Source: Rotaria socialis
Taxonomy: Eukaryota; Rotifera; Eurotatoria; Philodinida; Philodinidae
Length of the DNA: 64,000 bases
NCBI GenBank assembly: GCA_905331475.1
Contig: CAJNYU010000552.1
Location: forward strand, 1-64,000
Direction: 5' to 3'
Position numbers and translations under genes: made by a program. Below, in pieces: positions 1 to 12,253 of this stretch. Under the pieces are notes generated by a model, which saw only the letters and a list, made by a program, of their open reading frames with translations, was not told the DNA's origin and did no database searches. Every line of letters begins with the position of its first letter. The first letter of the stretch is position 1.

Positions 1-2
1 TA

Positions 3-391
3 GATCCAAAACAGATCTCAAAGCAAATCCGAGATGATAATAGTTTTAATGCATTAGGAGTTCAATGGGAAAACGTGAGTATTTCTTGAATAAACCCCAT
101 TTTCTGCCCGATAACCTTCCCCTCCCCTGAATTTATTTCCACTCGCTAGCGGGAGAAGTTCTCTATCGAACACGACCTATTGCAGACCAAACACAGATCA
201 GAGAACAAATCGAGACTGAAATTACTAAAAGATTGTGCTCACTCAGCGTGCGTTTTTTGATTCGTCAGTTGAAGCGGACGTCCAGTAGTGTAGTATATGT
301 TTTAATTTTGATCTATGTTGAAGAGACCGTTGCTTTAAGATTAATAGACTATTTGTGCTCAAATTTTGACTATTTCAAATATTTCAGTTAG
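3..391 (+). other. Possible gene remnant at left edge (two exon-like blocks)
   Basis: An open frame from 3 to 74 ends at a textbook donor (GTGAGT at 75). A second open block, about 152-391, follows an AG at 148-149. The joined product would read ...GVQWEN / GEVLYRTRPI..., which faintly recalls the start of an astacin-type protease domain (W-x-N-G-x-x-x-Y). The two blocks do not join in phase by one nucleotide with canonical splice sites, and no HExxH zinc site follows. It may be a decayed fragment or a mis-read exon. Confidence 0.2.
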
Positions 392-1618
392 TATAATTGA
401 ACATACGAGTTTTTGTAATTCTAAATGTGTATCATTTCCTTCATAGGACAAGATCTCAATTAGCATATTATTCTCTTTTTACTATGAAGTCTGTTTTATT
501 CACGAGATTCTATTGGTATCTGTTTACTTAAATCTACAGCCTGTTGGCGAACGCCTGATGTAGCGATCGAGTGAATATTCTCTACATGATAAAATATCGG
601 TTCTTGCAGTTCTTACGCGTCTCAAAGTGGTTGAAAGAACTTATCCTTCACCGAATCTTTTGTGTAATATATCTTCTGGCTATAACAATTGATTGTCGGA
701 CGCTGTATAATTAGTTAATTTAAAGAATAGTATGGTGCCTTATTAAGTACAAATTGGTGTTATTCACAGATTAAACTAAGGATCATACGAAATTTATGAA
801 TGCAGTTTAATTCTTGATCGATCAGCACCGTCTATTGATATTAGAAAAGCATTTCTCGCAAAACATAAAGTGTCAGCGTCTATATTTGTCTTGAAACGGC
901 ATAATAAAATTCAAGTTTTCGTGTCATTTATTTTTATTCTCTATGAATGTTTTAGGTTGCTTCTCTAGGTATCGATTTGTGCATAAGATGGAGAGACACT
1001 GGTCATTGCTCACATATAGACCATAGCGATTCTTTCCGCATAGTTAAGAAGAGATAAAGAAAATCATCATGATACAATTGTGTTGCACAATTCTATTCGA
1101 TTCAACATCCTGAATAATTTTCATACGGTGATCGTCTTTGTACAATACATCGCATGGAAATGTAATCAGTGATAGAACTTTAAAAATCAACATGTTAAGA
1201 ATTGAACCCTTTTTCTGCCGTCAATTTCAATGAAATCGAAGTTTCTAATTCTAGCTTTTTAATTTATCATAATTCAGTTTCTAGTGTGCACGATGATAGA
1301 AAATGTCACACTCTATTACACTATGTATTTGATTTTGAACTAATTTGTGTTTTCTATTCCAACAGGAATGAGAAATTGAAAAAAACAAGAATACAGAAAT
1401 TCTATTCCGACGAATTTGATGAGAAAGGCAGCATCATTGTACTAGAATATTTTTAACGAAAGGATGAAACACAAGATGTTCGTATATTAATTTGCAGAGA
1501 ATTTTAAGTACTATCAAACTATGAAGTTAGTTTCCCGAAAACGCTAGCTGTTCGTGATGAGACAATCAAAATATCGGATAAGTCAATTTCTTACAGATGG
1601 AAATTTTTGATGAAAATG

Positions 1619-1708
1619 TTAACCCTTTCCGGCCCGCTGTTTGGAAATTGCCGTACCCCCCTAGGGGAAAATGTTACCATATGGCAACACCGGACCGAAA
1701 AGGGTTAA
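1619..1708 (+). mobile_element. 90-bp TTAA-flanked palindromic mini-element, copy A
   Basis: The element runs TTAA to TTAA and has terminal inverted repeats (TTAACCCTTTCCGGCCCG at the left; its near-complement ends at 1708). The interior is GC-rich with two small palindromes (CCTAGG and CCATATGG). It stands out sharply from the AT-rich surroundings. A second copy of identical length lies in reverse orientation at 10825-10914. TTAA ends are typical of piggyBac-type transposition, so a non-autonomous piggyBac-like MITE is the likely identity; this is inference from the ends alone. Confidence 0.7.
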
Positions 1709-4700
1709 GACTTTTTCTAAGCCAAAATTTAATCTTCGAAGCTTTTGAGAACATCATTCGATACATTTTGATGTGCTCTTTCAAATGAGACTACTTTCAG
1801 TGGATACGATCTCACTGATCTGACTATGTTACCCAAAATATGTGAACATGCTTTCTGAAAATGAAATATAGTGCCAACTCAATTTTATTCCCGGATGTGG
1901 TAGTTTTATGGGTACCAAAAGATAGCCCGTAATCAATAGTATTTTTGGTGAAAATGTCTCAGCTATATCTCTTGTAGCTTGGAGAAAATGAAAATATACT
2001 GAAAAGTACTTCAATAAAAAAAACGTCTGATTTTGATTGAGTACTCATGCTATCAAGTGGTTTATCTCGAGTACGGCTCATCCGCTCGTGATCAAACTTT
2101 GAGTTTATTCCTAGCTTCGATGTAGGTATCTACTGTAAAAATACAAACTAAATCCGTCTGATAGATTGAGCGAGTTTCTGCTGAAAACGGTCGTGGCTTA
2201 GGTGCAATGCCTCATAGAATTCATCTGGCTGCGTTATTTGAATTCCCGTCCGATAAAGTATACGTGAATGCAACGTAGCTAGATTGCTTTTCAGTTGAAT
2301 TCACACGAAGAAAATATAAAACCCTATTCTTTAAAAAAGAAAATGTTGGACGTACTTGGCAAAATTTATTATTCAACTGAACGATAGTATGCGATATTAT
2401 CATAAGCTATGTGGAAACATAATATTTTTTATAAATGTAATCGATTTCTAAGGAATAAAAGCTTTTCAAGCTTCGGTAGTTAACATATTTCAGAAGTAGA
2501 TTATTCAAAAATAAATTCCACAGCTATTGTTTGTTTACTATTAGATATGCAATTGAGGATGTACTTCGAGAATGATGAAAACAATAGAAATCGAAGCGGA
2601 AAATTATTTTCCAGAAAGGTATCTATTAAATATGAATGCATAAAGTTTAATGATTCAGAAGAATGAACGGAAATCGATGTTTCCGGGTGATGGTCTTTCT
2701 ATATTAATAGTTCGACCTAAAAAAAATATTGCATAGAAAGCATATTTTATTATTAATATTATTACTTGTAGAAGATGACCATATTGTTATGCTCAAAGAT
2801 ATTGTTTACCGGAACAGTAAATATATATATATTCAAAGATCATTTTTATATTATCTTTGGCACCATTGAACTTCTATTACTTTGAGTAGAGTCTTCGGGT
2901 ACGTTATGCTTAATCATATCAAAACGTCGAAATATGTCTGTTTATATTGACAATTGTCATTCTATGAGCACACGAAACGGCTTTTCTTTAAAAAGATATT
3001 TTTAGTAACAATACTTGACATTTCGTGATAAAAAGAAAAGATACGTTATGCTATATTTTTGCGTTCATTTTTCTGATTAGAATGTTATGAAATATATATT
3101 TTATATGCAATATCTCTTCATTGAAGTACGACGATAATAAAAATATTTTGTCATAATATCATAAACAAATGCGTCATATGTTGAACATTTAAGTGCACTT
3201 TTGCTATTTGATTTTAGATTATATTTTTATCTCATATCTTATCATAAATCAGAAAATAATAGAATATGTTATTGTATTGACCGTAATTTCATATGCAAAA
3301 TAGCAGAACTTATTGATGCTGAAAAACGTTAAAAATCTATTTGAAAATTAAACAATATAAAAACTTATAGAAAAAATGTTATATTTAAAGCATAGGTATT
3401 TCGTCGTTGGCATAGTTCAACGCGTTTCTCATCAATAGCCATCTTTCCATTAGCTGGAAATCTGTTTTTATATCTTTCTGCGTAATTAGCAACGAATCCT
3501 TTTAGCAAGTTTAATGAACCAATCAAGTGAGAAACATTCAAATAACTGCGCCACACAATCATTCGTCGAATATTTCAAATTCATTTCCGCACTCCATTGT
3601 TTTATAAAAAAAAAAACTATATATATACAGTAACGTGAATTGATAATAATAATTCTTATTCTGATTCTATTCATTGACAAAACTCTCTGAGATCTAGATC
3701 AAGTAGTTTTCGACCTTTTAAAAGCATTTTGTTTTTTAACATTCATTAAGTTGAAAGACTTTTTCTTGAATATAATAATTATACAGCGATGCACTATATT
3801 GAATTAATCTTTCTCATACATGTTTTCAGGTATTGTAACAATGACATTTGCGAAAAGTATAGTGACATAATACACAAGACCGAGCAGGTTTTCCCCCGAG
3901 AATGGATAAAAGCCTGTAATCTCCGTAGACAAGAGACTGTTTCAATGATAAAATTATGATGTCGCTATGCATACAGATCGATATGTTTCGTGATGAACGA
4001 AAATTGTTCTTCTATACAATTGCTCCCGTTTTCTCCATGCAAATCAATTGAATTTTTATATTGTATATGTCAAGTTTCTTTTTTTTCTAAATAAATGAAC
4101 TGTGCAGCTTGAATTCTCTACTGTAGAATTATTAACAAACTTCAAACTGATATAAATTGTGCTTGGCTCAATGTGAACGTGGAAAGTTTTGTGTATTTTC
4201 GTTTATTGCAATTTAATAACAATGATTGAATAGTCTCAAGTGATACTATTACAAGAACATTGTTCAGTTAATTAGATTTTTGAATACTACGTGTAGGAGA
4301 AGAGTACTAAACAAAGAGAAAAGCTAACGAAACAACGAGAATAAATAACAAGAGATTCTTTTGTTGAACAATTTTGTTTTTAAGTTGATTGACTGCAAAA
4401 ACGACATTTTGAAGCATTTTAGGCTCTAGGCGATAAGTCTTTCATAAAAATAAGCGATGAAAATAAATTGAAAAAATGCCCTGTTGAGAATAAAATAATA
4501 TAATAAGTCAATATGTCTGGAACTTATGATCAATTATGACATTCATAATTATAGTTCGAATGCGATGGCATTTCAGTTATTCTTCATTTATTTCAGTGCT
4601 AATCAAAGGTCAACATATGAAACATTTTGATGAAGCTAAGAAATCAAAATATTATCGAATGATGTAGCCGACATGTGACAGATATTTTCTGTAGGTCAAT

Positions 4701-7020
4701 TAATGATTCTAAAAGTTAATGTATTTTCCGATTGTTCATATGAAAATGCACTATGCCAAAGTTTAATTGATGTCATTTGATAATGCTAATCAAGATAAAA
4801 CCATCGGATGATATTTAGGACGCCTAGGAAAAGACATACAGTGAACAGGAAAGAAGGACATTTAAAGAAAATCGCATGTAAAAAAACTTAATTATTGATC
4901 GGTGCAATGAAAGCCTCATTTTTTTTCTTTGTCTCGAAGCATAATGCATAAACAGTTCATTGTTCATTAAATATCTGTAATTGCTCATTTCATCGGGGAT
5001 TCTGTTGTACTGACAACGATACCTATGGGAAATACTTTCGAGAAGCAAATTTCATCTTTTTTTATATGCTTAATCAACTTATATTTAACTGACGATTCAA
5101 GGACATTTTCATTCTTTTAATGTCTTACTAATGTCATGAAAATCTACCGTTAAAATTGTATTCCAAATTTTTGCTAAAAATTTTGATCGACTCAAAAGTA
5201 ACACTTTTTATTATTATCACAACCCTCACAAAAAGATTCTATTTTGTTTTTTGCTTATAGACTTTGTCAATAATACTTGGAAGAAATTGAGATATTTCTG
5301 AGAGAAAAACATTTGAAGTAAATCAATTTTACATTTAGTTCGATCAGATTTCGGACTGGGATGTGTAGCTAGTAAAAATGACAAAACGATTGCGGTTGCA
5401 GCTCATCTCCATCTATGTATTTAGCAATCATGGAAACTTGCAAATGACGTTTTCAGCTCTTTGTTCTTCGGAAAGATAAAAGTTGATATTATTATTTTTT
5501 TTTCAAATAGTTGTTAGTCGAGATTAAAAAAGAACAAAGTTCGGTATTTCTATATATCATGAAATTATTGTCAAAAGAAGCATTGATTATTTAATACGTC
5601 TCTGTTTTTTCAAGTTAATTACAGTTCGTTTGTGACATATCCGGTTCTTGGAAAAGCTTCTTTCTAACCGTGGAATTTCCTAATAATATCATCATAAAAT
5701 ATTTGTTGTAATCTATTGGTCGCTTTGACAATTAATTTTCAAAAGTCTTTCGTTTCTCGATGATGTAATTCATCTTTTAATATTAATCAATCAAAGATAA
5801 ATGCTCGAAAATTCGAATAGAAAAATATATTCTTATTGGCAGCTCTTTTTCTAGTAGTACTAAATTTTATATTCGAACAATTAATTGAAATATGTATGAG
5901 ATTACTCTAACGAAAGCAATATTAATTAACTCGCTAGCCGGTTTCTAGAAGAAAAAATTAATCACATATCAGATTATGAATAAACAGTTAATATATCTAA
6001 ATTTCTGCTATTACTAATTAAGAAAAATTGTTCTTGGAAATTCATCAAACATACATACTGAATTGCTGCAAATGGGAAAATAGTCTATGATTGAATATTC
6101 TGGCATGCAGGAACAATTATTGTGCTTTATAATCATATTCTAGTACGATGCAATCGGAAGGGGGTGGGGGGTTAGCCTTTTTTTACATTGAATTCTTCAA
6201 CTAAAATAAACATCAATAGAGTGGGTCAGCAATGGAAAAAGTTGATCATGTTCTACAAGTTTCACAATTTTGTTGCATAATAAATCTATAACATAACCAT
6301 TAAAATATGTTCTATATTTCTACATTGAAGTAGAAGATAAGTCAAGTTGAAAGCTTCTCATACGTGAATAGGATTGTACTCCTCATTGCAGTTCAGTGTA
6401 TATAAGACTTGCAAAAATACTATCAGACCCAAATGACCTGTATGTTATTGTATCGAATTTTGAAAAATATTATGAGAGCTTTTCTTGATGTATTCATTTC
6501 TATGAATGGTTTAATATAAATATGAATTAATAAGAATTAAACAATTGATAGATACTTACATTTCTATGAAGACCTGAAGAAAGCAATTTTTGTAGAAAAT
6601 ATTCCGAACTTATTGAATAAATAGTCATGCATTTTGATCTGGTTAAAATATGATTTCTATTTTTTGAATTAGAATTACTCATATATCGACTATGTATGCA
6701 CTGTGTATCCCATTAGTTCGTGATTGTGATCATTAAATGAAATATCTCTTCAATATATCAAACGTCTATTCAATATCTTATATTATTTTCTGCATAAACA
6801 AATGTAAGAGAAGCAAATTTGAATTATCGTGTGTTGTCTATTTTGTTTTGCACTCGATTGATCGGTAACCCTGAGATTTTTTTTCGCATGGATGTACTTA
6901 TAAATTATGCTTCGCTAAACTAATTGCTGTTCAATATCCTTAGAGATTAGGAGCATACCATGTTGTCAATTTTTGTTTGCCTTAAATATTTTTTGTTGGC
7001 TAGAAAATCATATATCAAAT

Positions 7021-7946
7021 GTAAAACTAGATGGTATTCGAGTTTCACTCGACTACGAAATGCGGTGCGAAGCACACAAGCCGAATTTTCGAAAGTAGCG
7101 AGAATAAGATTTAAAAAATAAATGATCAATCTCTCTGAAAATGTAACAATCAATTTTCTAACGATTCTTTTCATTGAACGATTAATGATTTTCATGAGTC
7201 ATTATCTTGAATCAGATGTAAAGCAATAGACTATTGGTTAACAACTATGGATGACGTCATCTTAATTATCGTGAAAGCTTTCTAAATCGTCATTTTGGGA
7301 GGATATTTCTGAGCAAACAGAACATCGTATTAAAATTTTGAAAACAAATATCACAAGTTCAATATTCATACTTTCACCTCTAGTTCGAATAACTTTTCTA
7401 TGATTTTTGGTTCTCGAGATCATCGCGCAGCAAAATGACTATTTTGATGCACACGCGTCAAGTAAAAAACTAGATGGTATTCGAGTTTCACTCGTGTACG
7501 AGATGCGATGCGAAGCAGGAATCTAGATCTACGAAAAATCTTCAATTCAGAGAAATCTTGAATAATTTTTATGTAGACATAATGAAATTCATCACTGAGA
7601 AAACTCTATTCTTACTTAGCAATATATTCTTAAGGAGAAATTCGATTGATCGATTAATTATCTCCACGATTCATTATCTAAGATCAGCTGTAAATGAATA
7701 GACTTTATTTGGCTAACATATGTTGATGACGTCGTTTTAATTATCTCACGACAAATTTCGTTCATTTTCGTCATTTTAGAACGATATTTGTGAGCGAATG
7801 GAACTTCAGATTGAAGATTCGAAAACAGAGGTAAGAAGTTCGATCTTGATACTTTGATTTCACATTTGAATGACTTTTCTATGACTTTTACTTCTCGAGA
7901 TCATCAAGATATAAAATGATAAACTGTAATGCGTACGTCGATAAAG
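7021..7946. repeat. Two-copy diverged tandem duplication (~445-485 bp unit)
   Basis: Unit 1 begins near 7021 and unit 2 near 7462. Both open with GTAAAA..CTAGATGGTATTCGAG, then a GCGAAGCA-containing segment. They later share ATGACGTC, TTTTCTATGA and TTCTCGAGATCATC blocks in the same order and at similar spacing. The units have diverged by many substitutions and small indels. No continuous coding frame spans a unit. Just beyond, at about 7989-8006, the GCGAAGCA segment of unit 1 (about 7058-7075) recurs in inverted orientation, so the pair may be part of an old inverted-repeat element. Confidence 0.6.
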
Positions 7947-8273
7947 TAAAAGAAAACACAAGTTAACTGGCGACGGACTACATGAATACTGTGCTTCGCA
8001 CCGCATTAATTATTTCTCATATAGTCAAGAATATATAATCGAATATTTTTATTTATTTTATTTTGAATATGTCTAGAATGATGATTGCATCCTATAGCTC
8101 AGAATGTTTTTAAAGCAGGATCAATATTTTCTTAGTCTATAGATGCAAATAATAAAATGTAGCATTATTGAGAATAGTTATTGTTTTTATTGAATTGGAC
8201 TGAAGTAAAAGTGGAGTTGTTAGTAAATTCAGTTTTTTCTTGAAAATCCATTAGATATTGTATTTTCGTTTAA

Positions 8274-8858
8274 TTAACTGCTATAATGAATCGTCAAAAG
8301 ATTGCTTTGAATCCAAAAAAATTTGTTTAATGCTCGTACACCAGCACGTTTCTTTTTTAAATCAAAATTTTCCAGCTTTAAAATCGTTTCAATCATTATA
8401 TTTTCAATACAGCCGATCAATGCATTCAAATGTATATAGTCAATATTAACTACTTTGCAATAATTTTTACCTCCATATAATTCTCCCATTTCAGACAAAT
8501 ATTTTATAAATGTATCGTTCCATTCATTTTGTATTAATATACGTTTTAAATAAATACTAAATATATCTCTGAAAACATCTGTTTCGGAACATATAGGTGT
8601 AAATACGGATTCGCTGTCTAGTGACGAATCATTGGTATCATCATCACTAGACACAGGAAAACACCGTTTTGTTACATCGAATGAACATAATTTTGCGTAG
8701 GCTATTTCAGCAATATGTGGAATATAGGGAAATAAAATTGGAGCTAATGTGTTCATTGTATGGATATCATCCTTTGTAAAATTAAGAAATTTGGCTATAT
8801 AATCATAATGATATCGAAGATCGATGTTGAGACGACTTTTATCAATGTGTTCAGCCAT
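8274..8858 (-). CDS. Protoglobin (globin-sensor domain) protein, copy 1
   Basis: Single-exon frame of 194 codons. The whole protein matches the protoglobin / globin-sensor-domain pattern as I know it: an N-terminal LRYxYxYxAxFLNFT helix start (residues 14-28), a central I..IP.I...Y.KL.SFD.TK segment (about 40-64), a helix with EWNDTFIKYL (112-121), YIHLNALIG (141-149), and a C-terminal NKFFWIQ....HY (178-192). These proteins bind haem and gas ligands; in bacteria and archaea the domain occurs alone or fused to signalling modules. No signalling module is present here. In the G-x-x-H segment that supplies the proximal haem ligand in relatives, this copy has Tyr128 (codon TAT at 8475-8477), while copy 2 has His130. 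Residues 70-92 form an acidic, Ser-rich loop. Thirty of 58 residues near the N-terminus match copy 2. The single exon and restricted taxonomy suggest horizontal origin (inference). Confidence 0.75.
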   Translation of the reverse strand: MAEHIDKSRLNIDLRYHYDYIAKFLNFTKDDIHTMNTLAPILFPYIPHIAEIAYAKLCSFDVTKRCFPVSSDDDTNDSSLDSESVFTPICSETDVFRDIFSIYLKRILIQNEWNDTFIKYLSEMGELYGGKNYCKVVNIDYIHLNALIGCIENIMIETILKLENFDLKKKRAGVRALNKFFWIQSNLLTIHYSS

Positions 8859-10824
8859 TCTAATTTATTCCAGACTAAATCTTCCTGTCAGTAGGAGAAA
8901 AAAATAGATTTTTTTAAAATAAATTATTTGTTTCTTCAAAAAGATTGTCAAGTAAATCACTTTGTGGAGTGATGCTTTTCTTTTATTTGACTATTATGGT
9001 ATTTGCTAGTTCAATCATATAATGTAGGGGAAATCGACACGTGAAAGCTCGGCATCTTTCTATAGAGAACTGCTTGAATAAATTCACTAGCAAATTTAGT
9101 GGCGTCTTCAGAACATTCCTCGATGAACACTTAAACAAATAATGACAGAGGAAGACGCTGTTCTGTGATGAAAATGCACAAAAAAAAATTGAAACCATTA
9201 TGAAAGTATGATTTAGCTGCGTGACTTCGTGAATAATTAAGACATACCTCACTGGAAAAAAAGTCAATTCTAATTAGTTTCATAACGAACTCATAGATCA
9301 AGCCGAAAAACAATTATACACCGTTTTTTACCTTACAGTAAATAAAAATGGATCTGTGCATCAGGATCATAATCAGAATATTATATAGCTCACAAGATAC
9401 CATAATCGTTAGTTTTAAATTTTAATTCACTCATAGATTATTATTCTACTATTGTTTAATTTCTTGTCGAATGTTCTTAAACATTTGAAAATCTCAAGAA
9501 AAAAAAACTAAATAAAACCATTACATTAAGTCTTGATAGTTTGATCAAAGAGTAGTTTTTTTAGAATAAGTAACTATGATTTTGCATGATAATACTGATG
9601 AACTTTTCGGTAATAATTTTATTGTCTATTTTTCTGAGTGACATTCATTTATCAGTGTCAGATTAGCATCCCTACTTTAAAATATAAGCTTAAAGACTTT
9701 AAAATGTATTTGAAAATTAAGCCCCAGCCGTCAGTATCTTTGTTGGTTAGAATTAGTTATTAATTTAATTTTTACACTAAATAAATATTTCTCAAAAACA
9801 TGAATATCAATATTATTGGTGACTATACCTACTCGAAAATTATCACAAAGGAAATAGCTCTATTTGGCATCTCCGATATCATCTGTCGAAAATCGTACAA
9901 TTTTGTTCGAGTGTAACCATTTCGAGAGTAAAGTTTCTTCGAACTTCAATCAAGAACAGTTTATGTATTACATTAAAGAAAGTAATTTATTCAACGGTAA
10001 TATCAATATATCAGGATTAATCTCAAAATGAATATTATAATATTTTTTGAAAACTTTATACTAATCTGACGCTACACACCCGAGGACGACTTACCATATA
10101 CCAAACAAGGATACATTCTTTTTTCTGTCGTGTCAAATTAACAGTTTTATCGCTAAGATTAAGATTAATTTCAATATAATTGTATGTTTTCCCCATATGA
10201 AAGTTTCTATTCACTATGACAATAATTGTCGTCTTTGTGCGTATGTGTTAAATTTAGAAATGTAATAAATAAATACAGCACAAGAATCATTTTTTTCAAG
10301 CTTTACTAAATAAAAGATTTAGACCGCGAAAAAATAATATTCTAATGTTTGAATCGCCGGACACAAAAAAATACTACCATCGTTCATTTTTTGTTTTAGT
10401 TTCTAATCTATAAGCACAGATTAGGAGGCAGAAATCACATGTATGAATGGAAACCTGGATAATTTGGAATTAAATCGAAAGCGTTTATACGGATTTATTA
10501 ATGATCCTAATCAGTAGGAATTAGTCGATGAAGTACCGAAGCTTCCGATATATTTCTACTTTTTCTAGGATAACTAACTCCTCAAAGCTACAATAACTCT
10601 TTTTTAAATACCACAATGCTATTTATGTGACTGAAAAATGTGTAAATGAATCAGTACATAATTCTCAAGAAAAAAGAATAAATTTTAACCTTGGCTAAAA
10701 ATAAAACTGTGTGACTTACCGAGTAATCTACGTTTTGTAATGCCTGAAAACGCAGCGCTAGTGAAATATGAACGATGAGGATTTCCAAAATAGTAACATC
10801 TCCTAGGAGATTTTTTTCTTCTTT

Positions 10825-10914
10825 TTAACCCTTTCCGGCCCGGTGTTGCCATATGGCAACATTTTCCCCTAGGGGGGTACGGCAATTTTCAAACAGCGGG
10901 CCGGAAAGGGTTAA
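10825..10914 (-). mobile_element. 90-bp TTAA-flanked palindromic mini-element, copy B
   Basis: Same element as at 1619-1708 but in the opposite orientation. It runs TTAA to TTAA over 90 bp. By eye about 86 of 90 positions agree with copy A after reverse-complementing. The terminal repeats are more perfect here (ends TTAACCCTTTCCGGCCCG / CGGGCCGGAAAGGGTTAA). Near identity over 9 kb indicates recent mobilisation or conversion rather than an old tandem duplication, since the flanks are unrelated. Confidence 0.7.
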
Positions 10915-11723
10915 ATAATGAATATACATCTATTAGTTTTACTTCCATAAATGCTTAGAATTTACTTTGCAATTTTACCCAAAAGATTACATGGTCGACT
11001 TGATATAATAATTTTCTCTCTTGTGATGTTGCTGTTCTTTGCGATACTGTTTGTTCGAATGCTATTTTGATTTCATAACGTGTCTTGTAGTTAGGGATGG
11101 GCCATTTAATTTAATGCGAGTTAATTAACGCTTTTAGTGCGTAAACGTACCAACCCTACTTGCAATTACAAGGCACATACATATTTTGATTTTTCATTTC
11201 ATTGTTTAGATTAAAGAGACTAACGAAGCGCATTTATTCTTTGGGAATTTATAAAAGTTTATTAATTATGGCAATACTTCGACGTACTCGCATCCTAATT
11301 AAAATTGAATCTATGATACGCTAAAGCAATTAATGAAACATTTTATGTAATATATTTCATTTGTTTTAATCCTCGAATACGTTTTCAAATCATCTGATTA
11401 CTGATATTCGAAATTTACCTGTAGTCTAATAATTCACGTCCTCATCTTGAATGCGTTATTGCAAAAGATATAGTCTCTGGGCAAACTGAAGACTATATGT
11501 AGTCATTTCCTTTTATATAAAAGAATTATTCAATTTATCATATTTTGTTTTTCACTGGAAATTCCCGAAGGAAAAATTTCCGAGTAAAATATAATACTAA
11601 AAATCAAATCATTAAATTCCTATGTGGAAATTCGATTTTTCAAATAGAAAGTTAAGTGAATTTGATATGCTATTATTTCTTAGCAGACGTACATATCTAA
11701 TTTTGACACTTGGTACATTTATG

Positions 11724-12253
11724 TACACGGCTTGTCCAAACGTAACGCTGTGATATTTTCCGTAACACTGTGACCCGCTTTTTTGTCGATCAAATTTGAA
11801 GCACTTAAAATGCTTAAAAAAATTTAATGTTTATACGTATTGATCAGTGCCCTGTATATATCCTTCTGTAAAAAAAATCAATTTGCTACATCGAAATACG
11901 AGCTCAATAATTATATAGTAAGTTAGAAACTGTACAAGAGCTTAGAAGTTGTCCTGAGGAATGAGAGTAAAATCTTAATAGGCCATTTTGTAGAGAATCA
12001 AATTCGGCATCGAATGGTATATTACTCTGCATGTTTGTTTTAAATTTATTGGTTAGAAAATTGAAAATACAGTTTTTCAAAACTTTAAAAACAAATTTTC
12101 GATGCCAAAACCCATTTTTTTAAAGAAAAAATGTACAAATTCACAATCAGTGTAAAAAACTATACCAGAAAATACGCTTAGATCTGTCTGTATCGAAAAA
12201 TAAAATTTTTAAAACTTGATTAGCGAAGTAGCGCGTTGCGTGGACAAGCCGTA
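11724..12253. mobile_element. Candidate ~530-bp non-autonomous TIR element (TA ends)
   Basis: The left end TACACGGCTTGTCCAAACG and the right end (reverse complement TACGGCTTGTCCACGCAACG) are inverted copies sharing CGGCTTGTCCA plus a similar AACG..GC continuation. Both ends abut TA. There is no transposase frame inside. TA-bounded ends fit a Tc1/mariner-type MITE, but the two ends differ by a 2-nt offset and no second copy is present in this window. Confidence 0.5.

Larger units (their letters stand above)
392..8273. other. Long gene-poor stretch
   Basis: About 7.9 kb of AT-rich sequence with only short random-looking open frames (under 100 codons, no splice-linked series, no recognisable motif). 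The only structure I can support is the 90-bp TTAA element at 1619-1708 and the diverged tandem duplication at 7021-7946. No RNA gene was seen. Confidence 0.5.

Noticed and set aside
1597..1788. 63-codon open frame at the first TTAA element
   Set aside because: It consists mainly of the 90-bp element; the second copy gives a different frame, so it is not a conserved coding region.
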